From Parachlamydiaceae bacterium (lineage in GTDB: Bacteria; Chlamydiota; Chlamydiia; Chlamydiales; Parachlamydiaceae), in NCBI GenBank assembly GCA_013698165.1, contig JACCVN010000468.1, forward strand, positions 1 to 5,631: a DNA stretch of 5,631 nt, written 5' to 3'. Positions 1-5,609 of the stretch are shown here, piece by piece. The position numbers were made by a program, and so were the translations under genes. The notes beneath the pieces were generated by a model, which ran no database searches, was not told the DNA's origin, and saw only the letters and a program-made list of their open reading frames with translations. Numbering within the stretch: position 1 is the first letter of the stretch; every line of letters begins with the position of its first letter.

Positions 1-44
1 ATTATCCAATTTTTTTAAATCCTAAATTTGCATTAAAAGAGAAG

Positions 45-60
45 AACCCTTGTCAGGGTT
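45..60. repeat. Outer stem-loop of left arm, terminator-like
   Basis: AACCCT at 45-50 and AGGGTT at 55-60 form a perfect 6-bp stem with loop TGTC. A run of seven T lies about 10 bases downstream (69-75), so it looks somewhat like an intrinsic terminator for plus-strand transcription, although the T run is not directly at the stem. The copy in the right arm (333-348) points the opposite way. Confidence 0.6.
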
Positions 61-80
61 ATGAGGGCTTTTTTTGCTTT

Positions 81-128
81 CCCGTAGTTGCAGCTGTCTT
101 CGCTATCGCTCGCAAGCCTTACTACGGG
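81..128. repeat. Mid-arm hairpin of left arm
   Basis: CCCGTAGT at 81-88 pairs perfectly with ACTACGGG at 121-128. The 32-base interior includes TTGC/GCAA (88-91 and 112-115), which can extend pairing. The right-arm copy at 265-312 (CGCGTAGC with GCTACGGG) has one mismatch. A palindrome nested in the arm is typical of REP-like dispersed intergenic repeats, which is what each arm may be. Confidence 0.75.
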
Positions 129-236
129 CTACAGAGAGAGATCCACTATCGTGGATTAGCTACCAAAAAACATTATGGCAATACTATATACATGTAACGC
201 GCTAGAATGCAACTTGTTGAGGGAGCATTGCTGCTA

Positions 237-252
237 ATCCACGGTAGTGGAT
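237..252. repeat. Inner stem-loop of right arm
   Basis: ATCCAC at 237-242 and GTGGAT at 247-252 form a 6-bp stem with a 4-base loop. The same structure is at 141-156 in the left arm with loop TATC. Confidence 0.75.
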
Positions 253-332
253 CTCTCTATGTAGCGCGTAGCAAGGCTTGCGAGCGATAGCGAAGACAGC
301 TGCAGCTACGGGTATGCAAAAAAAGCCCTCAT

Positions 333-348
333 AACCCTGACAAGGGTT
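333..348. repeat. Outer stem-loop of right arm, terminator-like on minus strand
   Basis: AACCCT at 333-338 and AGGGTT at 343-348 form a perfect 6-bp stem. On the minus strand it is followed by AGGGC and a T run (complement of the A run at 318-324), mirroring the left-arm copy. The whole palindrome therefore carries a weak terminator-like signal facing inward from each side. Confidence 0.55.
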
Positions 349-454
349 CTTCTCTTTTAATACAAATTTAGGATTTAAAAATTGGGTAATAAAAGGTTTG
401 TCCAGTGGCTAGCGTGCTACCACATTCGTGGCTTTTATTTTGTATTAATCATTC

Positions 455-477
455 TTACACCAGTAGCGAAGGTGTAA
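455..477. repeat. Stem-loop (7-bp stem, 9-base loop)
   Basis: TTACACC at 455-461 is the perfect reverse complement of GGTGTAA at 471-477. The AATTTT that follows (478-483) is only weakly U-rich, so terminator function is uncertain. No gene ends just upstream. Confidence 0.5.
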
Positions 478-495
478 ATTTTGTGCAGTTTTTCA

Positions 496-513
496 CCACA
501 TTACTTCATGTGG
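496..513. repeat. Stem-loop (6-bp stem, 6-base loop)
   Basis: CCACAT at 496-501 pairs perfectly with ATGTGG at 508-513. It is the last of the tightly spaced stem-loops between the palindrome and the methyltransferase gene. No function can be assigned. Confidence 0.45.
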
Positions 514-737
514 ATTTATTGTGCATATGTCAATGCAATATCTAACTTCGATGTTTGTGATTTTATCCCGATTTATGCACAAACACAACATCTTAGCACG
601 GAGAAGAGTTTGACAGGGAATTGAATGTGTATGCTCTGAGGCAAGTATTTAAGTCGCCATGTGTTTATCTTGATGCAAATTTTGAATCGACTTGGAGGTT
701 TAAATTGTGTATTGTTTGTGGTAAATTCAATTAACTT

Positions 738-742
738 AGAGG
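738..742 (+). promoter_or_regulatory. Ribosome binding site that sets the methyltransferase start
   Basis: AGAGG ends five bases before the ATG at 748. The longer reading frame would have to begin with GTG at 661, which has no Shine-Dalgarno sequence, and would add 29 residues that do not look like part of a methyltransferase fold. This site therefore favours 748 as the start. Confidence 0.75.
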
Positions 743-747
743 CTGCT

Positions 748-1389
748 ATGAACAGTGTATGGAAAGAATTACATTCAAATTACCAAGCACAAGACTGGAT
801 TGAAAAACCTTCATTATTTGCTGAAACAGCCGTACAATATTTTCCAAAGTCCGGTAAGATTTTGGAATTGGGTGCAGGGCATGGCCAAGATAGCATTTTT
901 TTTATCAATCAAGGTTATGAGGTCGTAAGCACTGACATCGAAACTTCCTCTCTTAAATTGAATTTATCCAAACTGCCAGAAACACTAACTAAAAAAATTA
1001 AGGTCATGCAGGTAGACCTGAAAGAGCCATTACCCTACAAAGATAATTCTTTTGATATTGTCTATGCCCACCTTTCGCTACATTATTTTGACCAAGAAAT
1101 AACTTATGAAATCATCAATGAGATCGAACGCATCCTAAAGCCCGGGGGTGTTATTGCTTTTCTGACTAACTCCATAAGCGATCCAGAATACAATACAGGC
1201 ACACGTATTGAAGAGGATTATTTTCTTATCGGCAAGGCAAACAAACGGTACTTTTCTATAGATTCTGCCCGAAAATTAACCAGAAGTTTTGAAGTCAATT
1301 TAATAGATAATCTGGGGCAATCCTACAAAGACCGAATTAAAGGGATTAACAATCTTATTCGTTTTATTGGTCACAAACCCTTAGGCTGA
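748..1389 (+). CDS. Class I SAM-dependent methyltransferase, unknown substrate
   Basis: A 213-residue protein predicted to transfer a methyl group from S-adenosylmethionine. The Rossmann-fold motifs are clear: motif I ELGAGHG at residues 40-46, the acidic end of strand beta-2 at D63 (VVSTD), an acidic VD at 89-90, SFDIVYAHLSLHYF at 101-114 (motif IV region), and LKPGG at 130-134 (post-IV loop). The N-terminus, with WKELHSNYQ followed by EKPS, resembles TehB-like and Methyltransf_11/25-type proteins. Those families include small-molecule and tellurite or thiol methyltransferases, so the substrate cannot be named. Residues after about 150 form the variable C-terminal cap. There is no signal peptide or membrane segment, so it should be cytoplasmic. 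It stands alone on its strand, converging on the kinase gene with a 58-bp gap. No clear terminator is visible between the two. Confidence 0.9.
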   Translation: MNSVWKELHSNYQAQDWIEKPSLFAETAVQYFPKSGKILELGAGHGQDSIFFINQGYEVVSTDIETSSLKLNLSKLPETLTKKIKVMQVDLKEPLPYKDNSFDIVYAHLSLHYFDQEITYEIINEIERILKPGGVIAFLTNSISDPEYNTGTRIEEDYFLIGKANKRYFSIDSARKLTRSFEVNLIDNLGQSYKDRIKGINNLIRFIGHKPLG

Positions 1390-1447
1390 AACTCCTGAGA
1401 AGCTCCTTTCTCTCGAATTGCCGGCTTGGGCCTACTACTTTAATGGT

Positions 1448-2479
1448 TTATTCATCCCTTAAAAATGACCTTAGGGCACTAAGTTTAAGCCCGCGTATAA
1501 CTTCATCGCCATTTAACTGGCCTTTCATGTGAAGGTCGAAATAATAACTCACTGGAGGAAGGTCTTTTTCCCACAGCATTTCTTCTAATTCGAGCTGTCT
1601 TTTCTCTCTCATTTCCCAATCCGGCATAGAGGGTTCAAAAGCAGAAAAAATAGAAGTGTAAATGCGAAACATGCTTACTTGCTTCATTAATTTTAGTAAA
1701 AGAAGCTCCTGCTCACTTGGTAATCGCCCTAAGTAATGGTTAAGAATTTCACAGTGACGCTTCTCTTCAATATTATTAACCAGAATAAAATATCCTAAAT
1801 CATTGTAGGCATAACCCATTCCGGCATCTGTCCAATCGATAAATTTAAATACTGCCCCTTCTGCAATCACATTTAGTGAATTTAAATCATTATGACAAGG
1901 AACCAACATCTCTTCCTTGAACATTTCTTCTATATGACTTAGCTTTTTTAATGCATTGTCGACCGCTTCCTTCGGGAAGGGAATTTCATTTTGTTTAATC
2001 TTCTCTACTTGCGTTCTGATCCTTTCAAAAACTGTCAATCCAGTTGGGAAATCCCTTGTGGGCTCATGCAAACGCTTCATCGTCTGAAGGAAAACACATA
2101 ATTTATCTTCATTTGAAAATAGCTCTGGACTCAGTGTATCCCCTTTAACAAAGTCCATAATCATTGCTAAATAGTGGTCAGCGACAAAGTAAACAAAAGG
2201 TCCAATGCCAATATTTCCAGCATATGTTGCAGCAGTAATCTCTAGCTTTTTCTCTTCAATTGTATTCTCTGGATTAAGAATTCGAAGGACATAGTCCTTG
2301 CCTTCTACAGTGACTTTATAGTTTTTAGCTCCGCTTAATCCGCCAAACAGTTCTACAACGTTCAAGGGTTGTCTTGAATCTAAAAAATACTCGGCAAGAT
2401 AATCTGTAGGGGCAGCATGAAGACCGCAAAAACAGAAAAAAATGAAGACGAAAAATCTTATGTATCTTTTAAAGTGCAT
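1448..2479 (-). CDS. APH/choline-kinase-like phosphotransferase with signal peptide
   Basis: A 343-residue protein of the aminoglycoside phosphotransferase / choline kinase fold (PF01636 type). Visible motifs, numbered from the chosen start: glycine loop GGLSG at 46-50; YVLRIL at 63-68, where Arg sits in the place of the usual ATP-binding Lys, as in choline/ethanolamine and LicA-type kinases; a conserved Glu near 80; hinge-region FVKGDTLS near 110-117; catalytic loop HNDLNSLN at 196-203 (D198, N203); and metal-binding IDW with D215, followed by AGMGYAYNDLGYF. The IDW-x-x-AGM pattern is closest to LicA-like choline kinases, but the substrate is not certain. The start at 2479 has GGAAG eight bases upstream; a longer frame would need TTG at 2524 with no ribosome site. 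The N-terminus has basic residues (HFKRYIR), a hydrophobic core (FFVFIFFCFC) and a likely signal peptidase I site near HAA/P at 21-24. That is odd for an ATP-using enzyme. It follows the protease gene by 124 bp and could be its operon partner. Confidence 0.88.
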   Translation of the reverse strand: MHFKRYIRFFVFIFFCFCGLHAAPTDYLAEYFLDSRQPLNVVELFGGLSGAKNYKVTVEGKDYVLRILNPENTIEEKKLEITAATYAGNIGIGPFVYFVADHYLAMIMDFVKGDTLSPELFSNEDKLCVFLQTMKRLHEPTRDFPTGLTVFERIRTQVEKIKQNEIPFPKEAVDNALKKLSHIEEMFKEEMLVPCHNDLNSLNVIAEGAVFKFIDWTDAGMGYAYNDLGYFILVNNIEEKRHCEILNHYLGRLPSEQELLLLKLMKQVSMFRIYTSIFSAFEPSMPDWEMREKRQLELEEMLWEKDLPPVSYYFDLHMKGQLNGDEVIRGLKLSALRSFLRDE

Positions 2480-2486
2480 TTGCATT

Positions 2487-2491
2487 ACTTC
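2487..2491 (-). promoter_or_regulatory. Ribosome binding site that sets the kinase start
   Basis: On the minus strand GGAAG lies eight bases before the ATG at 2479-2477 and only two bases before an ATG at 2485-2483. The spacing favours 2479. Both choices keep the signal peptide. Confidence 0.6.
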
Positions 2492-2603
2492 CAATTTATC
2501 AGCTAAAAACCCTATTAATTTCAATTAGTTTATAATAAATCGTCATTTTTTAATAGTTTTAATAAATTTAAGGAGTGGAAATTACGACTCAGATCTGTCA
2601 AGT

Positions 2604-3557
2604 CTATAAAGGGAAAAGTACCATCCAGTTTTTGCCATCAAAATGACATCCACTATAGCTGCCAAAACTGAACATATGCGGGATCTGATGTTTGTCTATG
2701 TCATTCAAAGAGCAATGGATTTGCTTCCCCAAATTATCTAGGGTAATTTGGTATAAACCGGGGTGTGTTTTTTCATTGGATTCCGATTCAATTTCTTGAT
2801 ACGCACTATCAAGAATGTGTGGATCAGCGATCCACAAAATTGTATTTGAGCCATCGCGACCAATTCCTATAATATTGATCGCAAAAAAACCATCGTCAAT
2901 CATAACGGGGGCAGCATTATCCCGTCGAAAATGCTTTATTAGCCTCTCTATGAATGTTTGAAAATTCAAAGGCTTATGATGAAATACATCTTGTGGTGCA
3001 TTGCAATTGCCGGGAATACCATTAACAGTTTCCAACACTGCAGATAAATTGTAAAAATGCATCACCATTTCACCAATAAATGGTTCAGCCCAACCCGATT
3101 CCAGATCGTAAGGAGCAAATTTTGTTAAGGGTGAGAATGTATGAGAGTATTTATCTCCATAAAGCAACTTGAGAACATCGGAGCGCCCAAACAAGTGAAA
3201 TAAATTTTCAAACGATATATTAATGTTTTTGGCGCTTAATATCGTTTGAATCGTTCTCCAAGCACAACCCCATCCTAAATCACGCACTCCCTCAGAATTA
3301 TACCCATAAAAAGTTGCTCCTTGAACAAAATATTTAATCCCAACCGGCGCAAAAGGTAAGCCTATTTTTACTGGAGGTTGATTTTCACTCATTAATTCTA
3401 ATTTTACACGTTGATAACTTGAATGTTTCCGCTGTTGATTTATATGTTCAGGCAATTTCATCACGTATTCACTTTTAACAGATTCAAAAGAAATTCCTAT
3501 CGATTTTTCAAGGTGAATTTCATGAATTAGGGCATCTTTGGGATTTGAATCTTGCAT
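2604..3557 (-). CDS. UfSP2-like cysteine protease (peptidase family C78), candidate deUFMylase
   Basis: A 317-residue protein with the active-site layout of UFM1-specific proteases, which mature the ubiquitin-like protein UFM1 and remove it from targets. Visible signatures: nucleophile motif GWGCAWRTIQT at 95-105 (Cys98), nearly the same as GWGCAYRSLQT in UfSP2; Tyr86, exactly 12 residues before the Cys, where UfSP2 has its oxyanion-hole Tyr; the GW..PFIGEM segment at 155-164, matching the conserved W-I-G helix region; PVMIDDGFFAINIIGIG at 217-233, matching PVMIGGG...ILGV; and ADPH at 244-247, giving Asp245 and His247 of the triad. The final strand NWMVLFPL matches the family's closing strand. 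Residues 1-80 are a separate polar N-terminal region not recognised. There is no signal peptide. ATG4 (family C54) shares GWGC and DPH, but the PVMI and W-IG segments favour C78. The start has only a weak AGG site. Bacteria lack UFM1, so a host target is inferred, possibly reached by a type IV secretion system. Confidence 0.85.
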   Translation of the reverse strand: MQDSNPKDALIHEIHLEKSIGISFESVKSEYVMKLPEHINQQRKHSSYQRVKLELMSENQPPVKIGLPFAPVGIKYFVQGATFYGYNSEGVRDLGWGCAWRTIQTILSAKNINISFENLFHLFGRSDVLKLLYGDKYSHTFSPLTKFAPYDLESGWAEPFIGEMVMHFYNLSAVLETVNGIPGNCNAPQDVFHHKPLNFQTFIERLIKHFRRDNAAPVMIDDGFFAINIIGIGRDGSNTILWIADPHILDSAYQEIESESNEKTHPGLYQITLDNLGKQIHCSLNDIDKHQIPHMFSFGSYSGCHFDGKNWMVLFPL

Positions 3558-3642
3558 TTGGACCTATGTAATTTGGCAATAACTTAGCATTTTAAAGGCT
3601 AAAAGTTAAGAGATTATGTTGCTCGTATGCATAAAATTTTTA

Positions 3643-3656
3643 CATTAAGCATTAGG
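3643..3656. promoter_or_regulatory. Tandem half-sites, possible response-regulator box
   Basis: CATTAAG (3643-3649) is followed directly by CATTAGG (3650-3656), six of seven bases the same. The pair ends five bases before the -35 hexamer, a usual place for a two-half-site activator. On the minus strand it reads CCTAATG CTTAATG, and the second half partly resembles the TTAAT-containing box of Legionella PmrA. The match is incomplete, so the regulator is a guess. Confidence 0.3.
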
Positions 3657-3661
3657 CACAT

Positions 3662-3690
3662 TTGACGGTTTAAACTATTTTGAATATAAT
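3662..3690 (+). promoter_or_regulatory. Sigma-70 promoter of the serine hydrolase gene
   Basis: The -35 TTGACG (3662-3667) and the -10 TATAAT (3685-3690) are separated by exactly 17 bp, so only one base of the two hexamers departs from consensus. Transcription should begin near 3697, giving a leader of about 55 bases before the ATG at 3752. A second TATAAT at 3710-3715 has no obvious -35. This placement rules out translation from an upstream ATG at 3680, which lies inside the promoter. Confidence 0.8.
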
Positions 3691-3738
3691 AAATAGAAGA
3701 ATTTATAGCTATAATTTGATCAAGATTATGCTGTACTC

Positions 3739-3744
3739 AAGGAG
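3739..3744 (+). promoter_or_regulatory. Strong ribosome binding site of the serine hydrolase gene
   Basis: AAGGAG lies seven bases before the ATG at 3752, an almost ideal Shine-Dalgarno sequence and spacing. In-frame ATGs at 3680 and 3728 have no such site. Confidence 0.85.
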
Positions 3745-3751
3745 TCATCAT

Positions 3752-5419
3752 ATGAACTACCAATTTTCGTGGAAAAGTGATAGTACACATGATCATCAAG
3801 TCGCGTTTAATCCGAAATCAAAGAATCCTTCCGGCGCAGAAAACACTGTTTCGATAAATGGACATGCCTATACCTTATCCGGTACAAAGGAAGATATTTC
3901 TTTTATAATACATGCTCTTAGCCAAAAAAATTTTCAATCTCTTAACGATTTTCAAAAAGCATTGGAAGGTTTGGAACGCAATCCTCTCGTTTCAAATCAT
4001 AATATCCATATTTATAGAGAAACGGGCCTTTCAACGAAGAAAATTGCCGAAGCAAGCTCACTCCCCCGATTGAAAACCGAAGATGCTTTACCACAAGAGT
4101 TTAAGGATTATTTCAAACAACTATCAAAACATCAGGCTATTTCGGGTGTAATATCAGTATCATGGGGAGATAGAGAGCCGATGACAATTGTAGCTATTGA
4201 GAATGTATCCCAAACTCCATTTACAGCGGATACACCTTTCAACATTATGTCTGCAGGAAAGGCATTTACATCTGCAGCAATCATACAATTAGTAGAAAAA
4301 AATATCTCAATAGATGACATAAAAAAGTTTACGCTAAATACTCCTCTTGTGGATATCGGATTGTCGACCGAAGATTATCACTTGTATGGTGCGGATGAAA
4401 AATATCTATACGATCTTTGCCCCAATTCCGATTTTAGAACTGTGGTAGATCAAGCTATCGAAGCTTTTAGAGCAAATCCAAATATAACTATTAGGCATTT
4501 ATTGCAGCATCAAAGCGGCCTTATCGATGATAAAGATGTGAAAGGGTTGCGTTTTGATAAGGAAATGATCGATCATTATAAGTATTCAAATTATGGTTAC
4601 CAAATTTTAGCCCGAGTGATTACTAAGATGTCTAAAGTCCCCTTTCAAGATTTTATTAAAATAAATATTATTGAAAAGTCAGGGGCTGAAGGATCAGCAT
4701 CCAGGACAGGTAAGGAACCGACGCCTCATGATTGCGTGTTGGGTAAACTCGAAAAAAAAATAGGCCCTGAAAATGTTATCAAAGTTCCGGATGCTGATGG
4801 GAATGGTTGTTGGTGGATGACAGCTGGCAACTTAGAAAAAGTAGCAAGATCATTTGCACAAGGTGACCTGTTTGCAAATAAGGAAAATTTGAGTATATTA
4901 AAAATCCCCTTAATAACAAATGTAAAGGATGGTTTTACCCTAGAAGAAGGTGCGGGCATTAAGCTTGCTCCTGATCCTAAAAAAAACAAAGATTCTAATA
5001 AGCAAGCCATTGTTTTTCAAGGTACTCATGAAGGTCGATCGGCAGTTGCTGTGGTGATTCAAGGTGGCAAGGAAACCTTGAGCATAGGCGGAGTATTTAA
5101 CTGCATGGATGGCAGTAATTGTTGGGCCGACATTGTAGAGATCTATAGAGGCACCTCTATTACCATGCCCTTGGAAAAATATGCCCATTTCAGTTTGCGT
5201 TTGAAAGCTTGTGACGAATTATATAAGGAACTTTCTGAGACCCCCCCTAAGCAAATAGATGCGATGAAAGATTTATTAAAGAAATTTGCTGTTCACGGAA
5301 TCGCTCCTGAATACAAAGCAATAAGTTTAAAACTTGAGAAAACAGGTCAAGAACTACAAAAAGCCACTGCTGATTTAATGCGCAAAGCAGACTGGGAGCT
5401 TCAAAATCAGAAGACATAG
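3752..5419 (+). CDS. Serine beta-lactamase-like hydrolase (PF00144 type) with extra N-terminal region
   Basis: A 555-residue protein, longer than the usual 350-400 of single-domain members. The catalytic domain spans about residues 120-475. It has the nucleophile motif SAGK (S167, K170) followed by AFTSAAIIQLVE, the family hallmark LLQHQSGL at 250-257, the second motif YSN at 278-280, and HEG at 426-428 in place of the KTG of true beta-lactamases. HxG at this position occurs in some esterase or peptidase members such as D-aminopeptidases, so antibiotic resistance is unlikely to be its main job. An insert rich in acidic and aromatic residues (about 205-240) lies between motifs one and two. Residues 1-115 form a polar region I do not recognise. 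The last 75 residues are charged and probably helical. There is no signal peptide, unlike periplasmic penicillin-binding proteins and lactamases, so it is either cytoplasmic or exported without a Sec signal. The start is fixed by a strong ribosome site and the promoter position. Confidence 0.9.
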   Translation: MNYQFSWKSDSTHDHQVAFNPKSKNPSGAENTVSINGHAYTLSGTKEDISFIIHALSQKNFQSLNDFQKALEGLERNPLVSNHNIHIYRETGLSTKKIAEASSLPRLKTEDALPQEFKDYFKQLSKHQAISGVISVSWGDREPMTIVAIENVSQTPFTADTPFNIMSAGKAFTSAAIIQLVEKNISIDDIKKFTLNTPLVDIGLSTEDYHLYGADEKYLYDLCPNSDFRTVVDQAIEAFRANPNITIRHLLQHQSGLIDDKDVKGLRFDKEMIDHYKYSNYGYQILARVITKMSKVPFQDFIKINIIEKSGAEGSASRTGKEPTPHDCVLGKLEKKIGPENVIKVPDADGNGCWWMTAGNLEKVARSFAQGDLFANKENLSILKIPLITNVKDGFTLEEGAGIKLAPDPKKNKDSNKQAIVFQGTHEGRSAVAVVIQGGKETLSIGGVFNCMDGSNCWADIVEIYRGTSITMPLEKYAHFSLRLKACDELYKELSETPPKQIDAMKDLLKKFAVHGIAPEYKAISLKLEKTGQELQKATADLMRKADWELQNQKT

Positions 5420-5442
5420 ATGCCACAGTCTCGAAAATCAGT

Positions 5443-5451
5443 TGCTATAAT
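5443..5451 (+). promoter_or_regulatory. Possible extended -10 element
   Basis: TGCTATAAT matches the extended -10 consensus TGnTATAAT. No good -35 lies 17 bp upstream, and no gene starts in the remaining bases, so it would serve a gene or RNA beyond or near the window end. Such AT-rich matches also arise by chance. Confidence 0.25.
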
Positions 5452-5609
5452 CTATCAATTCTGCGAGAAATCCTTATCTATACTTGTCATAGCTAAATAT
5501 GAGAAATTTCTGCTGCTCCAAATCCTCAGATTGAGCTAGTACACTGTCAAGGTAGAATTTTCGACTATTTCTAGCGTGAAAGCTCCCGTGGTTTGTCGAT
5601 CGTAAAAGG

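Larger units (their letters stand above)
1..390. repeat. Long imperfect palindrome (about 160-bp arms, 72-bp spacer)
   Basis: Bases 1-160 are repeated in reverse complement at 233-390. By eye the arms differ at about nine positions plus a 2-base difference in a T run near the outer end, so they are roughly 94% identical. The spacer is 161-232. Each arm contains, from outside inward, a hairpin AACCCT/AGGGTT followed by AGGGC and a T run, a mid-arm hairpin (CCCGTAGT/ACTACGGG on the left), and an inner hairpin ATCCAC/GTGGAT. The arrangement fits a MITE-like element or two inverted copies of a dispersed intergenic repeat. I see no transposase or ORF in it. The left end lies at the window edge, so the element may extend further and a target duplication cannot be judged. 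Transcription through it would give a very long RNA hairpin. Confidence 0.95.
391..747. other. Gene-free stretch with short stem-loops
   Basis: I find no credible coding sequence, tRNA or insertion sequence here. The part up to 515 holds several short stem-loops. CCAC at 420-423 can pair either with GTGG at 405-408 or with GTGG at 428-431. TTACACC 455-461 pairs with GGTGTAA 471-477, and CCACAT 496-501 with ATGTGG 508-513. TTGTGCATA at 519-527 recurs inverted as TATGCACAA at 574-582. A perfect -35-like TTGACA lies at 610-615, but no -10 is correctly spaced. The promoter of the methyltransferase gene must lie in this stretch or further upstream, but I cannot place it. Confidence 0.7.
3558..3751. 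promoter_or_regulatory. Divergent intergenic control region
   Basis: This 194-bp region separates the protease (minus) from the hydrolase (plus) and must hold both promoters. The plus-strand promoter is clear (3662-3690). No convincing minus-strand -35/-10 pair was found. A tandem 7-base repeat, CATTAAG then CATTAGG (3643-3656), sits just upstream of the plus -35 and could bind a regulator acting on both genes. Confidence 0.6.

Noticed and set aside
610..635. TTGACA at 610-615 with TATGCT at 630-635 as methyltransferase promoter
   Set aside because: The spacer would be only 14 bp, too short for sigma-70, and no hexamer at 16-18 bp is acceptable.
661..747. Longer methyltransferase start with 29 extra residues (GTG at 661)
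   Set aside because: No Shine-Dalgarno sequence precedes it and the extra residues do not fit the fold, while ATG 748 has AGAGG at good spacing.
1390..1447. Bidirectional terminator between the convergent methyltransferase and kinase genes
   Set aside because: Only a weak GAGAAG/CTTTCTC pairing with a bulge is present and no T run follows on either strand.
2480..2524. Longer kinase start at TTG 2524
   Set aside because: A rare start codon with no ribosome binding site; it would bury the signal peptide 15 residues inside. ATG 2479 has GGAAG at eight bases.
2604..3557. ATG4-like (family C54) identity for the cysteine protease
   Set aside because: GWGC and DPH are shared by both families, but the PVMI segment, the W-IG segment and the AWRTIQT continuation match C78 better. 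Structural comparison would settle it.
3680..3751. Longer hydrolase start at ATG 3680
   Set aside because: It lies within the sigma-70 promoter, before the expected transcription start, and lacks a ribosome site.
4132..5188. Minus-strand open frames at 4132-4320, 4726-5010 and 4940-5188
   Set aside because: They lie wholly inside the well-supported hydrolase gene, have no family motifs and overlap each other; they are shadows.
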